Program-made: the position numbers and the translations under genes | The notes under the pieces: generated by a model | Told to the model about the DNA's origin: nothing | Seen by the model: the letters and a program-made list of their open reading frames with translations, nothing else | Databases searched by the model: none | Part shown: in pieces, positions 9,271-17,625 of the stretch | How the letters are laid out: every line of letters begins with the position of its first letter | How positions within the stretch are numbered: the stretch's first letter is position 1 | From: DAHUXT01 sp036273675 | GTDB taxonomy: Bacteria; Chloroflexota; Ktedonobacteria; Ktedonobacterales; JADMIN01 | Assembly (NCBI GenBank): GCA_036273675.1 | Contig: DASUHD010000159.1 | Coordinates: 7,018-71,017 of the forward strand | Reading direction: 5' to 3' | Length of the DNA stretch: 64,000 nt

Positions 9271-9996
9271 CTACCCCTTGAAGCGGTAGCCGACGCCGCG
9301 CACGGTCAAAATAAGCTGGGGGTTGGCGGGATCAACCTCCAGCTTTTCGCGCAGCCAGCGCACGTAGACATCCACCGTCCGGTTGTCGCCGTCGTATTCG
9401 TAGCCCCAGACATGCTCCAGCAGCCGGTCGCGCGTCAACACGGTGCCGCGGTTGCGCACCATATAGGTGAGTAGATCGAAGATGCGGGCAGGTAGCTCGA
9501 TGGTCTGGTCGTTCCGAAAGACCTCGCGACGGTCTTCGTCAATGCGGATGTCGCCCGCTGTCATGATATGCGAGCCGGGCTGGCCTGGCTCCGCGTCGTC
9601 GTTTTGCCCGCTGAGGGGCAGCTCGCCACGTCGCAGCAGCGCCCGTACGCGCGCCCGTAGCTCGTTCCAGCTAAAGGGCTTCGTCACGTAGTCGTCGGCG
9701 CCCATCTCCAGCCCCACGACGACATCGCTTTCCTCGCCACGCGCCGTCAGCATCAGAATCGGCACGCTCGCCGTCTCTGGGCGGCCACGCAGCTGGCGGC
9801 AGACATCCAGCCCGTCGAGGCGCGGCAGCATCAGGTCCAGCAAGACCAGCGCGGGCGGCTGCTGGCGGGCCACTTCGAGCGCGGTCACGCCATCTGGCGC
9901 CGAAAGCACCAGATAGCCCTCACGGCGGAGGTTATAGACAATCGTCTCCCGCAGTGCGGCATCATCCTCTACCACAAGCAGCGTGCGTTGGCTCAC
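9271..9996 (-). CDS. phoB: PhoB-type response regulator
   Basis: This is an OmpR/PhoB-class response regulator of 241 residues. The receiver domain (residues 5-120) has acidic residues E10-D11-D12, phospho-acceptor D54 in L-L-D-L-M-L-P, T84 and K106 in T-K-P-F. A winged-helix DNA-binding domain follows, ending in V-R-G-V-G-Y-R-F. I chose GTG 9996, eight bases after AGGGAG, because the longer frame would run into phoU and adds residues absent from the family. It is the last gene of the pst-phoU operon, so the regulator lies within the operon it probably controls. The matching kinase is phoR at 16013. Confidence 0.92.
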   Translation of the reverse strand: MSQRTLLVVEDDAALRETIVYNLRREGYLVLSAPDGVTALEVARQQPPALVLLDLMLPRLDGLDVCRQLRGRPETASVPILMLTARGEESDVVVGLEMGADDYVTKPFSWNELRARVRALLRRGELPLSGQNDDAEPGQPGSHIMTAGDIRIDEDRREVFRNDQTIELPARIFDLLTYMVRNRGTVLTRDRLLEHVWGYEYDGDNRTVDVYVRWLREKLEVDPANPQLILTVRGVGYRFKG

Positions 9997-10027
9997 GGTG
10001 GTGTCTCCCTGGTCTAGCCTGGACTCG

Positions 10028-10681
10028 CTAGTTGAGTTCCTCGATAAGCCCCGACACCATGTAAATGACATCTTCGCAGATATTGGTCACGCGGTCGCCA
10101 ATGCGCTCCAGATCGTGCGCGATGAACAGCAGGCTCGTGGCCAATGGCACTGACGCCGAATCGCGGGTCATCAGATTCAGTACCTCGTTGAAGATCAACC
10201 GATACTGCTGGTCGATCTCATCGTCCTTCACACAAATCTCGCGCGCCTGCTGTACATTGACATCGACAAACGCCTCGATACAGGCGCGCACCTGCTGGCG
10301 GACGAGTTTGGCCAGTTCGCTCAACTCATACGCGATGGGCGACGTCTCGTAGTCACGCACTCGAAGCGCCTGTTTCGCGATGCCTACCGCGTGGTCGCCC
10401 ATGCGCTCGAGCTCGTTGATAACCAGTTGAACGGTAATCAGCTCGCGCAGATCGCGTGCGACCGGCGCCTGAAGCGCGATCACGTTGGTGCAGCGGCTGC
10501 GGATGCCGCGCTGCAACTCGTTGACCTCGCCGTCGCTGGCAATGACAACGCCAGCCAGCTCGGCGTCGCGTTGGGTCAGCGCCTGCATCGCGCGCGCAAT
10601 TGCGCTCTCCACCAACGTTGCCATTGTAATCACAGATTCTTCGATTTCGCGCAGTTCCTGATGAAAATTGTCTCTTGGCAT
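10028..10681 (-). CDS. phoU: Phosphate signalling protein PhoU
   Basis: The 217-residue product is a two-repeat PhoU protein. Each repeat has the conserved helical pattern, with E-R-M-G-D-H-A near residue 90 and E-R-I-G-D-R-V-T-N near residue 195. PhoU links the Pst transporter to PhoR and represses the Pho response when phosphate is plentiful. The ATG at 10681 begins M-P-R-D-N-F-H-Q-E-L, matching family N-termini; a longer frame starts at 10720. It lies between pstB1 and phoB in the same direction. Confidence 0.93.
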   Translation of the reverse strand: MPRDNFHQELREIEESVITMATLVESAIARAMQALTQRDAELAGVVIASDGEVNELQRGIRSRCTNVIALQAPVARDLRELITVQLVINELERMGDHAVGIAKQALRVRDYETSPIAYELSELAKLVRQQVRACIEAFVDVNVQQAREICVKDDEIDQQYRLIFNEVLNLMTRDSASVPLATSLLFIAHDLERIGDRVTNICEDVIYMVSGLIEELN

Positions 10682-10744
10682 GGCAACCAGCAATCCCTTT
10701 CGCACGTACGCGACCGTCATCGCTACCCGTGACTCACAACCACA

Positions 10745-11590
10745 TCATCCAAAGCGGCCAGTGATGAAATCCTCCGTCTGTCGTTTCAGCGGGCGCGAGA
10801 ATAGCTGCCCGGTCGGCGCATACTCCACCATATTGCCGGTGAGGAAGAACCCGGTATACTGTGAGATACGCGCTGCTTGCTGAAGGTTGTGGGTCACGAT
10901 GATTATGGTGTAACGCTGTTTGAGTTGGTCGATCAGTTCCTCAATCTTCAGCGTGGCCACTGGGTCAAGCGCCGAGCATGGTTCATCCATCAGAATCACT
11001 TCGGGTTCCACCGCCAGCGCCCGCGCGATGCAGAGGCGCTGCTGCTGGCCGCCAGACAGGCTGAGCGCGCTCTGGCGCAGGCGATCCTTGACCTCCTCCC
11101 AAAGGGCCGCGCCTCGCAGACTACGTTCAACGATTTCGTGTACGTCACGACGAGTGTGGCCGCCTTGAACCCGAAGTCCATAGGCGACATTATCGAAGAT
11201 CGATTGTGGGAACGGATTGGGCCGCTGAAACACCATGCCAACTCGCTGCCGGAGACGAATGATATCGGTTGCTGGATCGTAAATGTTCGTTCCGTCTAAC
11301 AGCACGCTGCCGGTAATTCGCACGCCGGGGTTCATATCATGCATTCTATTGAGGGCACGTAAGAACGTTGACTTGCCACAGCCAGAGGGGCCCATCAACG
11401 CTGTCACTTGATGCTCGGCAATGCCGAAGCTGACATCATGGATGGCGTGATTCATGCCGTAATAGATATTCAACTGCCGTGTCTGCACTTTTATGGGCAG
11501 ATTTGGCGTGGCGATACATCCTTCTGATTCCACCGAGCTCTCAAGCAGGTGCTCTTCGCTCACGTTGTCTCTTTGCATATCTTTCAGCAT
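10745..11590 (-). CDS. pstB: Phosphate ABC transporter ATP-binding protein PstB (copy 1)
   Basis: The product (281 aa) is the ATPase of the Pst phosphate importer. Walker A is G-P-S-G-C-G-K-S-T near residue 68, the Q-loop is F-Q-R-P-N-P-F-P, the ABC signature L-S-G-G-Q-Q-Q-R is near residue 178, and Walker B ends in L-M-D-E-P. The H-loop H-N-L-Q-Q-A-A-R follows. It carries about 35 extra N-terminal residues, so an internal start is possible. It is the second of two pstB genes in this operon, as also occurs in Bacillus subtilis. Confidence 0.94.
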   Translation of the reverse strand: MLKDMQRDNVSEEHLLESSVESEGCIATPNLPIKVQTRQLNIYYGMNHAIHDVSFGIAEHQVTALMGPSGCGKSTFLRALNRMHDMNPGVRITGSVLLDGTNIYDPATDIIRLRQRVGMVFQRPNPFPQSIFDNVAYGLRVQGGHTRRDVHEIVERSLRGAALWEEVKDRLRQSALSLSGGQQQRLCIARALAVEPEVILMDEPCSALDPVATLKIEELIDQLKQRYTIIIVTHNLQQAARISQYTGFFLTGNMVEYAPTGQLFSRPLKRQTEDFITGRFG

Positions 11591-11677
11591 CGCGCTCTCT
11601 TTCTTGTTCGCAGTGTGGTGCGCATCCCGCGGCGACCCCTATGTCATTGCAGCAAAGTGCAATAGATAGCTCTCGTG

Positions 11678-11704
11678 CCTGCAACCGCTAGAACCGCTTG
11701 CAGG
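11678..11704. other. Hairpin in the pstB2-pstB1 gap
   Basis: CCTGCAA and TTGCAGG form a 7-bp stem with a 13-base loop in the 131-base gap between the two pstB genes. No T-run follows on the coding strand. It could influence relative expression of pstB1-phoU-phoB, but that is speculation. Confidence 0.3.
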
Positions 11705-11721
11705 AGACTGCGATCAACCCC

Positions 11722-12516
11722 CTATCCAAAACGGCCTGTGATAAAGTCTTCTGTCTCTTTCTGCTGAGGATGCGAAAACAATTCAGCAGTTGCTCCTACT
11801 TCGATTAAATGACCGCTCAGGAAGAAGGCAGTACGGTCAGCCACCCGGGCTGCTTGCTGCAGATTATGGGTCACGATGACGATCGTGTAGTGTTTCCTGA
11901 GTTGGCGGATGAGATCTTCCACCTGCAATGTGGCAATCGGGTCAAGCGCCGAGCAGGGCTCGTCCATCAGCACAATGTGTGGCTCGAGCGCGAGTGCACG
12001 GGCGATGCAGAGGCGCTGCTGTTGGCCGCCGGAGAGTTGCATCGGAGCCCCCGACAGCCGGTCTTTCACCTCGTCCCAGAGTGCGGCCTGGCGAAGGCAC
12101 AGTTCCACCAGTTCGTCGAGCGCTTTCCCCTTCGCCAGGCCATTGATGCGGGCGCCGATAGCGACATTCTCGTAAATGCTGCGATGTGGCAGTGGATTCG
12201 GCTGCTGGAAGACCATGCCAATGTGTCGCCGTACATAAATCGGGTTGATGGTGGGAGCGTAGATGTTGACGCCCTCAATAACGACACTGCCCGTGACGCG
12301 CGCTCCAAAGACCTCTTCATGCATGCGGTTGAGGCAGCGCACAAACGTCGATTTGCCTGACCCAGAAGGGCCAATAGCCGCGGAGACGCTCAATGGAATG
12401 ATCGACAGATTCACATCGAAGAGGGCTTGAGACGGCCCGTACCAAGCATCCAATCGCTGAATATCAATCGCGATCTCTGCCTGAGATTGCCCCTCAGATG
12501 CAACTAACTCTTGCAC
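11722..12516 (-). CDS. pstB: Phosphate ABC transporter ATP-binding protein PstB (copy 2)
   Basis: This second PstB (264 aa) has an intact ATPase core: Walker A G-P-S-G-S-G-K-S-T near residue 51, ABC signature L-S-G-G-Q-Q-Q-R, Walker B L-M-D-E-P and the H-loop. It is more divergent than copy 1. The Walker A has Ser where PstB usually has Cys, the preceding strand reads S-V-S-A-A-I, and the Q-loop region P-N-P-L-P-H-R-S-I has one residue more than copy 1. A GTG start follows GGAGGG. It lies directly after pstA, so it is the ATPase nearest the permease genes. Confidence 0.93.
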   Translation of the reverse strand: MQELVASEGQSQAEIAIDIQRLDAWYGPSQALFDVNLSIIPLSVSAAIGPSGSGKSTFVRCLNRMHEEVFGARVTGSVVIEGVNIYAPTINPIYVRRHIGMVFQQPNPLPHRSIYENVAIGARINGLAKGKALDELVELCLRQAALWDEVKDRLSGAPMQLSGGQQQRLCIARALALEPHIVLMDEPCSALDPIATLQVEDLIRQLRKHYTIVIVTHNLQQAARVADRTAFFLSGHLIEVGATAELFSHPQQKETEDFITGRFG

Positions 12517-12528
12517 GATACCCTCCGA

Positions 12529-13428
12529 TCAGCGGCCATGCCGCTTAAATCCGCCGGTCGCCCAGCGCACCGCCAATGAGGTAATGACGACGAATACGAT
12601 CAGCACAAGCGCTCCGGCGAATGCCTGATCCCGCTCGATCTGATAGGGGCTGAGCGTGAAGTTAAAGATGCGCGCCGGAACGGAATCTATCGGCCCCTGC
12701 AGCAAGCTCCTATTGAAGAATGGCGTGATCCCCGCCGTCATGAGCAGCGGCGCTGTCTCCCCGGCCACACGCGCCAGCGCTAGCATGACTCCTGTGACGA
12801 TACCACTCCGCGCTGCGGGAATCACTACCTGCATGATTGTCCGCGAATGTGTCGCACCCAGTGCGGCAGAGGCTTCTCGCTGATCTTTAGGCACCAGGCG
12901 CAGCACCTCCTCGGTGGCCCGCGCGACAGTTGGAATCATGATGATCCCCAGCGCCACGCCGCCCGAGACAGCAGAGAACGAGTGGGATGGCACCACAATC
13001 AGCACCCAGGCAAAGAGGCCGAAGATGATCGTTGGGATGCCGGTGAGCGTATCCACCAGGAAGCGTACGAACGACGCAAAGGGGCCACGACCCACCTCAG
13101 AGAGAAAGATGCCCACTGCCATACCGAGGGGCACGCCAATGATAGTCGCGAGAGCTATCAGGATCGCCGAGCCCTGCAGTGCGGTGGCCCACCCGCCGCC
13201 GGTTTCGCCAGGGGCCCTCGGTCGCTGGGTAAAGAAGTTCGCGTTGATAAACTGCAGGCCCTTGGCAGCGATATAACCGATCAGGTAGATCAAGAACAGA
13301 CTGGCGAGAATAGCAAAAAAACCAGTCAGGATGATGGAGAGCTTGTTGACGATGTTGCGGCGGAACTGCAGCCCGTTTCGTTCTGCTTCGAACGGATTGC
13401 TCTTGGTTGATTGCGTGGTGACACTCAT
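12529..13428 (-). CDS. pstA: Phosphate ABC transporter permease PstA
   Basis: The 299-residue integral membrane protein is the PstA permease. About six hydrophobic segments are seen, and the EAA loop E-A-S-A-A-L-G-A-T near residue 190 contacts the ATPase. G-I-P-T-I-I-F-G-L-F-A is characteristic of PstA. Its start overlaps the pstC stop in an ATGA arrangement, so the two permeases are translationally coupled, as expected for a heterodimeric channel. Confidence 0.95.
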   Translation of the reverse strand: MSVTTQSTKSNPFEAERNGLQFRRNIVNKLSIILTGFFAILASLFLIYLIGYIAAKGLQFINANFFTQRPRAPGETGGGWATALQGSAILIALATIIGVPLGMAVGIFLSEVGRGPFASFVRFLVDTLTGIPTIIFGLFAWVLIVVPSHSFSAVSGGVALGIIMIPTVARATEEVLRLVPKDQREASAALGATHSRTIMQVVIPAARSGIVTGVMLALARVAGETAPLLMTAGITPFFNRSLLQGPIDSVPARIFNFTLSPYQIERDQAFAGALVLIVFVVITSLAVRWATGGFKRHGR

Positions 13429-14438
13429 GCGGTCAGCCCTCCTCCGACGCGACCCATCCGTGCAATGAGCAGTCGCGCGAGTATGTTCGTCAGCAGCGTA
13501 ATAAGCAAGAGCAGGAGGCCAGCCTCAAGCACCGCGGAGAGAAATACGCCAGGTGTCGCCTCACCGAACTGATTGACGATGACACTCGACAGCGTATAGC
13601 CCGTCTGGAAGAGACTCCAACTCGGCGGTGTTGCTTGGTTGCCGATAACCAGCGTCACAACGATGGTCTCACCCAGCGCCCGTCCGAGCCCCAGGATCGC
13701 TCCGCCCGTGATGCCAACGCGTCCGTATGGCAGGATCGCGTAGCGGATCACCTCCCAGCGTGTCGCGCCGAGCGCAAGCATTGCCTCACGTTGCGAGACT
13801 GGGACGACGGCCATCACCTCGCGCGAGATTGCCGTAATGATCGGCAGGATCATCGCCGTCAGAATCAAGCCAGCTGCCAGCATGCCCACACCATGCGGGG
13901 TCCCTTGAAAGAACGGTAGGAAGCCGAGATGTTGTTGCAGCCAAGGCTCGCCTGACTGTTGCAACCATGGTGCGAAGACCAGGAAGCCCCATAATCCAAT
14001 CGCCACACTGGGAATGGCCGCCAAGGTGTCGACGAGGAATGCCAATGGGAATCGCAGCCGACGCGGGCAGAATTCGGTCAAGAAGATGGCGGTGCCCACG
14101 CTGAGAGGAACGGCGAGGAGGATTGCAAACGCAGATGTGAAGAAGGTGCCGAAGAGCGCCGGTCCGACTCCGAACGTGTTGTGGATTGGATCGAAGGCTG
14201 GATTAGTGAGGTATTTGAAGCCAAACTGCTGGATGGTCGGCCAGGAGCTGCTGAGCAGCACCCATCCGATACCCAGGACAATCACGAGCACGATCCCGAC
14301 GAACAGGTAGAGGAGCACGCGGAAGGCGAAGTCGCCAGGCCGACGCGCCTGCACACGGATCTGGCTCAGCGATGCCCGAAGCCATGCCCGGCTTCGGGCC
14401 TGGATAGAACTTCTTTCGGAGGCGACAGGTACTTCCAT
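13425..14438 (-). CDS. pstC: Phosphate ABC transporter permease PstC
   Basis: PstC forms the membrane channel with PstA. The 337-residue protein has a cytoplasmic Arg-rich N-terminus of about 35 residues, then about six membrane segments. The PstC-specific A-A-I-P-S-V-A-I-G-L-W-G segment and the EAA loop E-A-M-L-A-L-G-A-T-R-W are visible. The ATG at 14438 lies after AAAGG; a TTG one codon earlier is the frame limit. The 196 bases from pstS contain a near-perfect 13-bp palindrome at 14572-14584. Confidence 0.95.
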   Translation of the reverse strand: MEVPVASERSSIQARSRAWLRASLSQIRVQARRPGDFAFRVLLYLFVGIVLVIVLGIGWVLLSSSWPTIQQFGFKYLTNPAFDPIHNTFGVGPALFGTFFTSAFAILLAVPLSVGTAIFLTEFCPRRLRFPLAFLVDTLAAIPSVAIGLWGFLVFAPWLQQSGEPWLQQHLGFLPFFQGTPHGVGMLAAGLILTAMILPIITAISREVMAVVPVSQREAMLALGATRWEVIRYAILPYGRVGITGGAILGLGRALGETIVVTLVIGNQATPPSWSLFQTGYTLSSVIVNQFGEATPGVFLSAVLEAGLLLLLITLLTNILARLLIARMGRVGGGLTA

Positions 14439-14634
14439 CAATGTTAACCTTTAGCTGCTACGTGGACCAACGATATCCTGTCCTCGCTCGATTCCTTGGT
14501 ATTCACCGAGCTTTATACCTCGGCAATTCCCATGATTGCCAGAATGCGCAAACGTCAGCCCTCCCGCAGGAGTCTCAATGAGACGTTCATTGCGAGAGAA
14601 CTGACTGTTCACGTGGCCCCTGAATCCGCTTGCG

Positions 14635-15744
14635 TTAGCCCTTATAGCAGGCGCTGCTGCCGCACTTCATGGCCTTGATCTGCGCCTCATCCTTAGCCAG
14701 GATTGTTGACGGCAACGCGACGTAGTTGGGTGAGGCGTACTGTTGGCCCGAGTGGACCGCCCACCAGGCGAAATTCGCGATGGCCTGCCCCTTGTCCGCG
14801 TCTGTCTGGTTCTGGTAGACCAGCATCCAGGTGAAGCCCGCGATTGGGTAGGAGTTGGCACCTGGGGCGTTCACGAAGAAGAAGCGCAGGTCTGCCGGGA
14901 TGTCGGTGACGCTGTTGGCCGCGGCAGCCACCGTGTCAGATGATGGCACGATGAAGCCACTGGCGTCCTTGTTCTGGACCGCGCCATAGCTGATGTTGTT
15001 GGCGATCACATAGGCAAGTTCGTTGTAGCCAATCGCATACTTGGTGTTCTTGACCTGCGTAGCGACACCATCGTTCCCTTTGGCGCCAACGCCGGTCGGC
15101 CAGTTGATTGTCGTGCCTGCGCCTGGTCCGCTTGACCAAGCGGTGCTTACTGCCGCGAGATAGTGGGTGAGAATGCCAGTCGTACCGCTACCATCCGAGC
15201 GATGGACAACCGTGATCGGCTGGTTCGGGAGCGTGACACCCGAGTTGCTGGCAACGATCGCGGGGTCATTCCAGTTCTTGATTTGACCCAGGAAGATCTT
15301 TGCGAGCGTATCGCCTGTGAACTGGAGGTGCGTCGAAGTCGCAACTTCCGGGACATTGTAGGAGATGGCCACTCCACCAATCGTCGCGGGGATGTGCAGC
15401 ACCGCGCCAGCCTTGCTCTGGGCGACCTGGGCATCGGTCATCGGCGAGTCAGTCGCGCCAAAGTCGACAGTCTGCTGCAAGAATTGGGTGATGCCAGCAC
15501 CGCTACCGACCGACTGATAGGAGACCTGGGCGCCGCAGTGGGCGTCCACATATTGTTCGGACCACTTCGACATCAAGGGGTTGATGAACGTCGAGCCTGC
15601 TCCAGAGAGCGATGTGGTGTTAGGACAGGAAGGGCCGGACGCAGTCGTGGTGCCGGAGCCACAGGCAGCCAAACCTATAACAGCGGTAGCACACAATGCC
15701 AAGCCAATGGTTGCCTTGCGGATCGCTGAGATGCGATCGAGCAT
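14635..15744 (-). CDS. pstS: Phosphate-binding lipoprotein PstS
   Basis: The product (369 aa) is the extracellular phosphate-binding subunit of the Pst importer. A lipoprotein signal is clear: a hydrophobic stretch followed by L-A-A-C-G, with lipidated Cys at about residue 28. The phosphate-binding start G-A-G-S-T-F-I-N-P and the later R-S-D-G-S-G-T-T segment are typical. GAGGAGG stands 4 bases from the ATG. It is the first gene of the pst operon, downstream of a PHO-box array. A membrane-anchored binding protein fits a monoderm cell. Confidence 0.95.
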   Translation of the reverse strand: MLDRISAIRKATIGLALCATAVIGLAACGSGTTTASGPSCPNTTSLSGAGSTFINPLMSKWSEQYVDAHCGAQVSYQSVGSGAGITQFLQQTVDFGATDSPMTDAQVAQSKAGAVLHIPATIGGVAISYNVPEVATSTHLQFTGDTLAKIFLGQIKNWNDPAIVASNSGVTLPNQPITVVHRSDGSGTTGILTHYLAAVSTAWSSGPGAGTTINWPTGVGAKGNDGVATQVKNTKYAIGYNELAYVIANNISYGAVQNKDASGFIVPSSDTVAAAANSVTDIPADLRFFFVNAPGANSYPIAGFTWMLVYQNQTDADKGQAIANFAWWAVHSGQQYASPNYVALPSTILAKDEAQIKAMKCGSSACYKG

Positions 15745-15845
15745 GATGCCTCCTCAAATCACTCTACTTTGGTAGGAGCGTCATATGATGGCGAGCGGGT
15801 CTGGGCCGTGCATGCCGCGTCCAGTTCCGCAACTCGTCCATGTAG

Positions 15846-15903
15846 ACCTTAGGATGCGTCTGTTAATAGCCTTTTGAACTTCTGTTAAGGTTGTGTTAAA
15901 TGG
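15846..15903 (-). promoter_or_regulatory. PHO-box array and pstS promoter (four 11-bp repeats)
   Basis: On the minus strand TTAACA, TTAACA, TCAAAA and TTAACA occur with an exact 11-base period (plus-strand TGTTAA at 15861, 15883 and 15894; TTTTGA at 15872). Eleven-base direct repeats of TTAACA type are the known binding sites of PhoP/PhoB regulators. A -10-like TAAGGT (15846-15851, minus) lies 9 bases beyond the array, the spacing seen in PhoB-activated promoters, where the box replaces the -35. The array is almost midway between the pstS and phoR starts and may serve both. The motif was read by eye and has no experimental support. Confidence 0.72.
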
Positions 15904-16012
15904 GGACTGAGGGCTTTCATGCGCCGCCTCTGGATGCGATACACTACGACCAGGTGGTGCGTGACAGGGCGTGGCGGATTGAGGATGCCGCGCAGAACAG
16001 GGAATAGGTAGG

Positions 16013-17413
16013 ATGGGCGCAAGCGGTGAGATTCTGTCGCTCTTAGAGGCGTTCCTCGCGGGCATGATTGTCGTCGGCGCGGTCGCATGGCTCCAGCGAC
16101 GGATTGATGAGCGCAAGCGGATTGTCGCGGAGGAGCGGCGCTACATTGCCGAGCGGCAACTGGAGAGCCGCCTGCATGAGATCGCGCGCCTGCACGACAT
16201 GACAGGAGTGCTGCTCGAAGCCTATCCACGCCCCGTCCTCGTCACCGATCAGGACCGCGTCATACTGTTCGCCAACAGCGCCGCGCTGGAACTCATCCAG
16301 CTTGCGCGCGAGCAGGTGATTGGCCGCGTTGCCGCCAGCGTCATCCTGGACTACGAGACGATGCGCGTGCTGCTCGAAGCGGGGCAGAGCCAGTCGCCCG
16401 TCGAGACGACCTTCCGCCGCGCCACCACGGGCCAGACCTGGCGCGTCTCGGTGACGCCGATCTCGACGCCCCGCCAGCCATCCCCCGGCACGCCCGAGCT
16501 CGATCCGGCGCCCGATGTGCAGCGCATGATCGTCGTCATCGAAGACTTGACTGAACTGCGAAGGTTGGAGATCATGCGGCGTGATTTTGTGGCGCATGTC
16601 TCGCATGAGCTGCGCACCCCGCTGGCAGCCGTCAAGCTGCTGACCGATACACTGGACGAGACCGTTGAAGGCGATCCGGTGGCGGCGCGTGGCTTCGCGC
16701 GTCGCATCAGTGGCGAGATCGATCATCTGACGCAGATGGTGGCCGAGTTGCTGGAGCTTTCGCGTATCGAATCGGGCAAGATCAAGCTGCGGGCAGAAGC
16801 GGTGGAGATCGCCGGATTGATCGAGGCGAGCGTAGATCGGATGAGTCCGCTTGCCGAGGAGCGCAATATCAGCCTCCATACGGCGGTCCCCGAAGGGCTG
16901 CCCGATGCCTGGGCCGATGCGAGCCGTGCGGGCGAAGTGCTGATCAATCTGATTCACAATGGCATCAAATACACACCGCCGGGTGGCTCGGTAACAATCT
17001 CGGCGGAGGTGATCGAGGCTAACGCGGCGGGCGAGCCACTGAGCGCGGAACAGCGGGCCGAGAGTGGCGCCGCGTCCCAGCGCATGCTGGCCATTCATGT
17101 AGTGGATACAGGCGTTGGCATAGACGAAGACGATCTCCCACGGGTCTTCGAGCGCTTCTTCAAAGTCGACCGCGCCCGCACGCGTGAGGTGGAGGAGGCG
17201 GCGTTGCCAGAGACGCGCGCGGCGGCAGGCACGGGGCTAGGACTCGCCATCGCGCGGCACCTGGTGGAGTTGCATGGCGGGCGAGCTTGGGCGGAGAGCC
17301 GCGTCGGGCGAGGGAGCGACTTCTCGTTCACGCTGCCGCTCGCCAGCGAATCGGCGGAATCGCCTGTCATCGAGCCGCCCGCTCCATCTGTCGGTGCGCT
17401 CCCTCACCAGTAA
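16013..17413 (+). CDS. phoR: PhoR-type sensor histidine kinase
   Basis: This 466-residue kinase has one N-terminal membrane segment (residues 8-26), a short coiled linker, a PAS domain (about 65-180), and a HisKA domain with phospho-acceptor H198 in S-H-E-L-R-T-P. The ATPase domain carries the N-box H-N-G-I-K-Y, the G1 box D-T-G-V-G-I and the G2 box G-T-G-L-G-L. No large extracellular sensor is present, as in Gram-positive and cyanobacterial PhoR/SphS types that sense through Pst-PhoU. It diverges from pstS across the PHO-box array, while its likely partner phoB lies at the far end of the pst operon. Confidence 0.88.
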   Translation: MGASGEILSLLEAFLAGMIVVGAVAWLQRRIDERKRIVAEERRYIAERQLESRLHEIARLHDMTGVLLEAYPRPVLVTDQDRVILFANSAALELIQLAREQVIGRVAASVILDYETMRVLLEAGQSQSPVETTFRRATTGQTWRVSVTPISTPRQPSPGTPELDPAPDVQRMIVVIEDLTELRRLEIMRRDFVAHVSHELRTPLAAVKLLTDTLDETVEGDPVAARGFARRISGEIDHLTQMVAELLELSRIESGKIKLRAEAVEIAGLIEASVDRMSPLAEERNISLHTAVPEGLPDAWADASRAGEVLINLIHNGIKYTPPGGSVTISAEVIEANAAGEPLSAEQRAESGAASQRMLAIHVVDTGVGIDEDDLPRVFERFFKVDRARTREVEEAALPETRAAAGTGLGLAIARHLVELHGGRAWAESRVGRGSDFSFTLPLASESAESPVIEPPAPSVGALPHQ

Positions 17414-17539
17414 TGCGTCTGTTCGCGCTTGCTCATGCGTACGGTAGACGCAACGGAAGGATGGATCGCTTGTCCAGCGTATCATCAACTCGTTTGACCT
17501 GCCCGCGTCTGGCTGAGGTTTGGGGGCAGTCCGCGCGCC

Positions 17540-17569
17540 TTGCGGCAGGTGAAGCGCGCATGATATCCT
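17540..17569 (+). promoter_or_regulatory. Promoter of the PucR-type regulator gene
   Basis: TTGCGG (17540-17545) and an extended -10 TGA-TATCCT (hexamer 17564-17569) are separated by 18 bases. The predicted start of transcription is about 50 bases before the coding start at 17626. Confidence 0.4.
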
Positions 17570-17625
17570 GCATTTAAGCGGGTCGCCAATGGCGGCGAAT
17601 ATCCTCAACCGGCAAGGCTAACGGT

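Noticed and set aside
9955..10071. Longer 266-residue start for the phoB product
   Set aside because: It would overlap phoU and add 25 residues before the conserved receiver start; the GTG at 9996 has AGGGAG at a good distance.
14572..14584. 13-bp palindrome GTCTCA-A-TGAGAC between pstS and pstC
   Set aside because: Too short, with a one-base loop; not enough to call a terminator or operator.
16043..17098. 351-codon minus-strand frame opposite phoR
   Set aside because: Shadow of the kinase gene; no ribosome site and no domain pattern.
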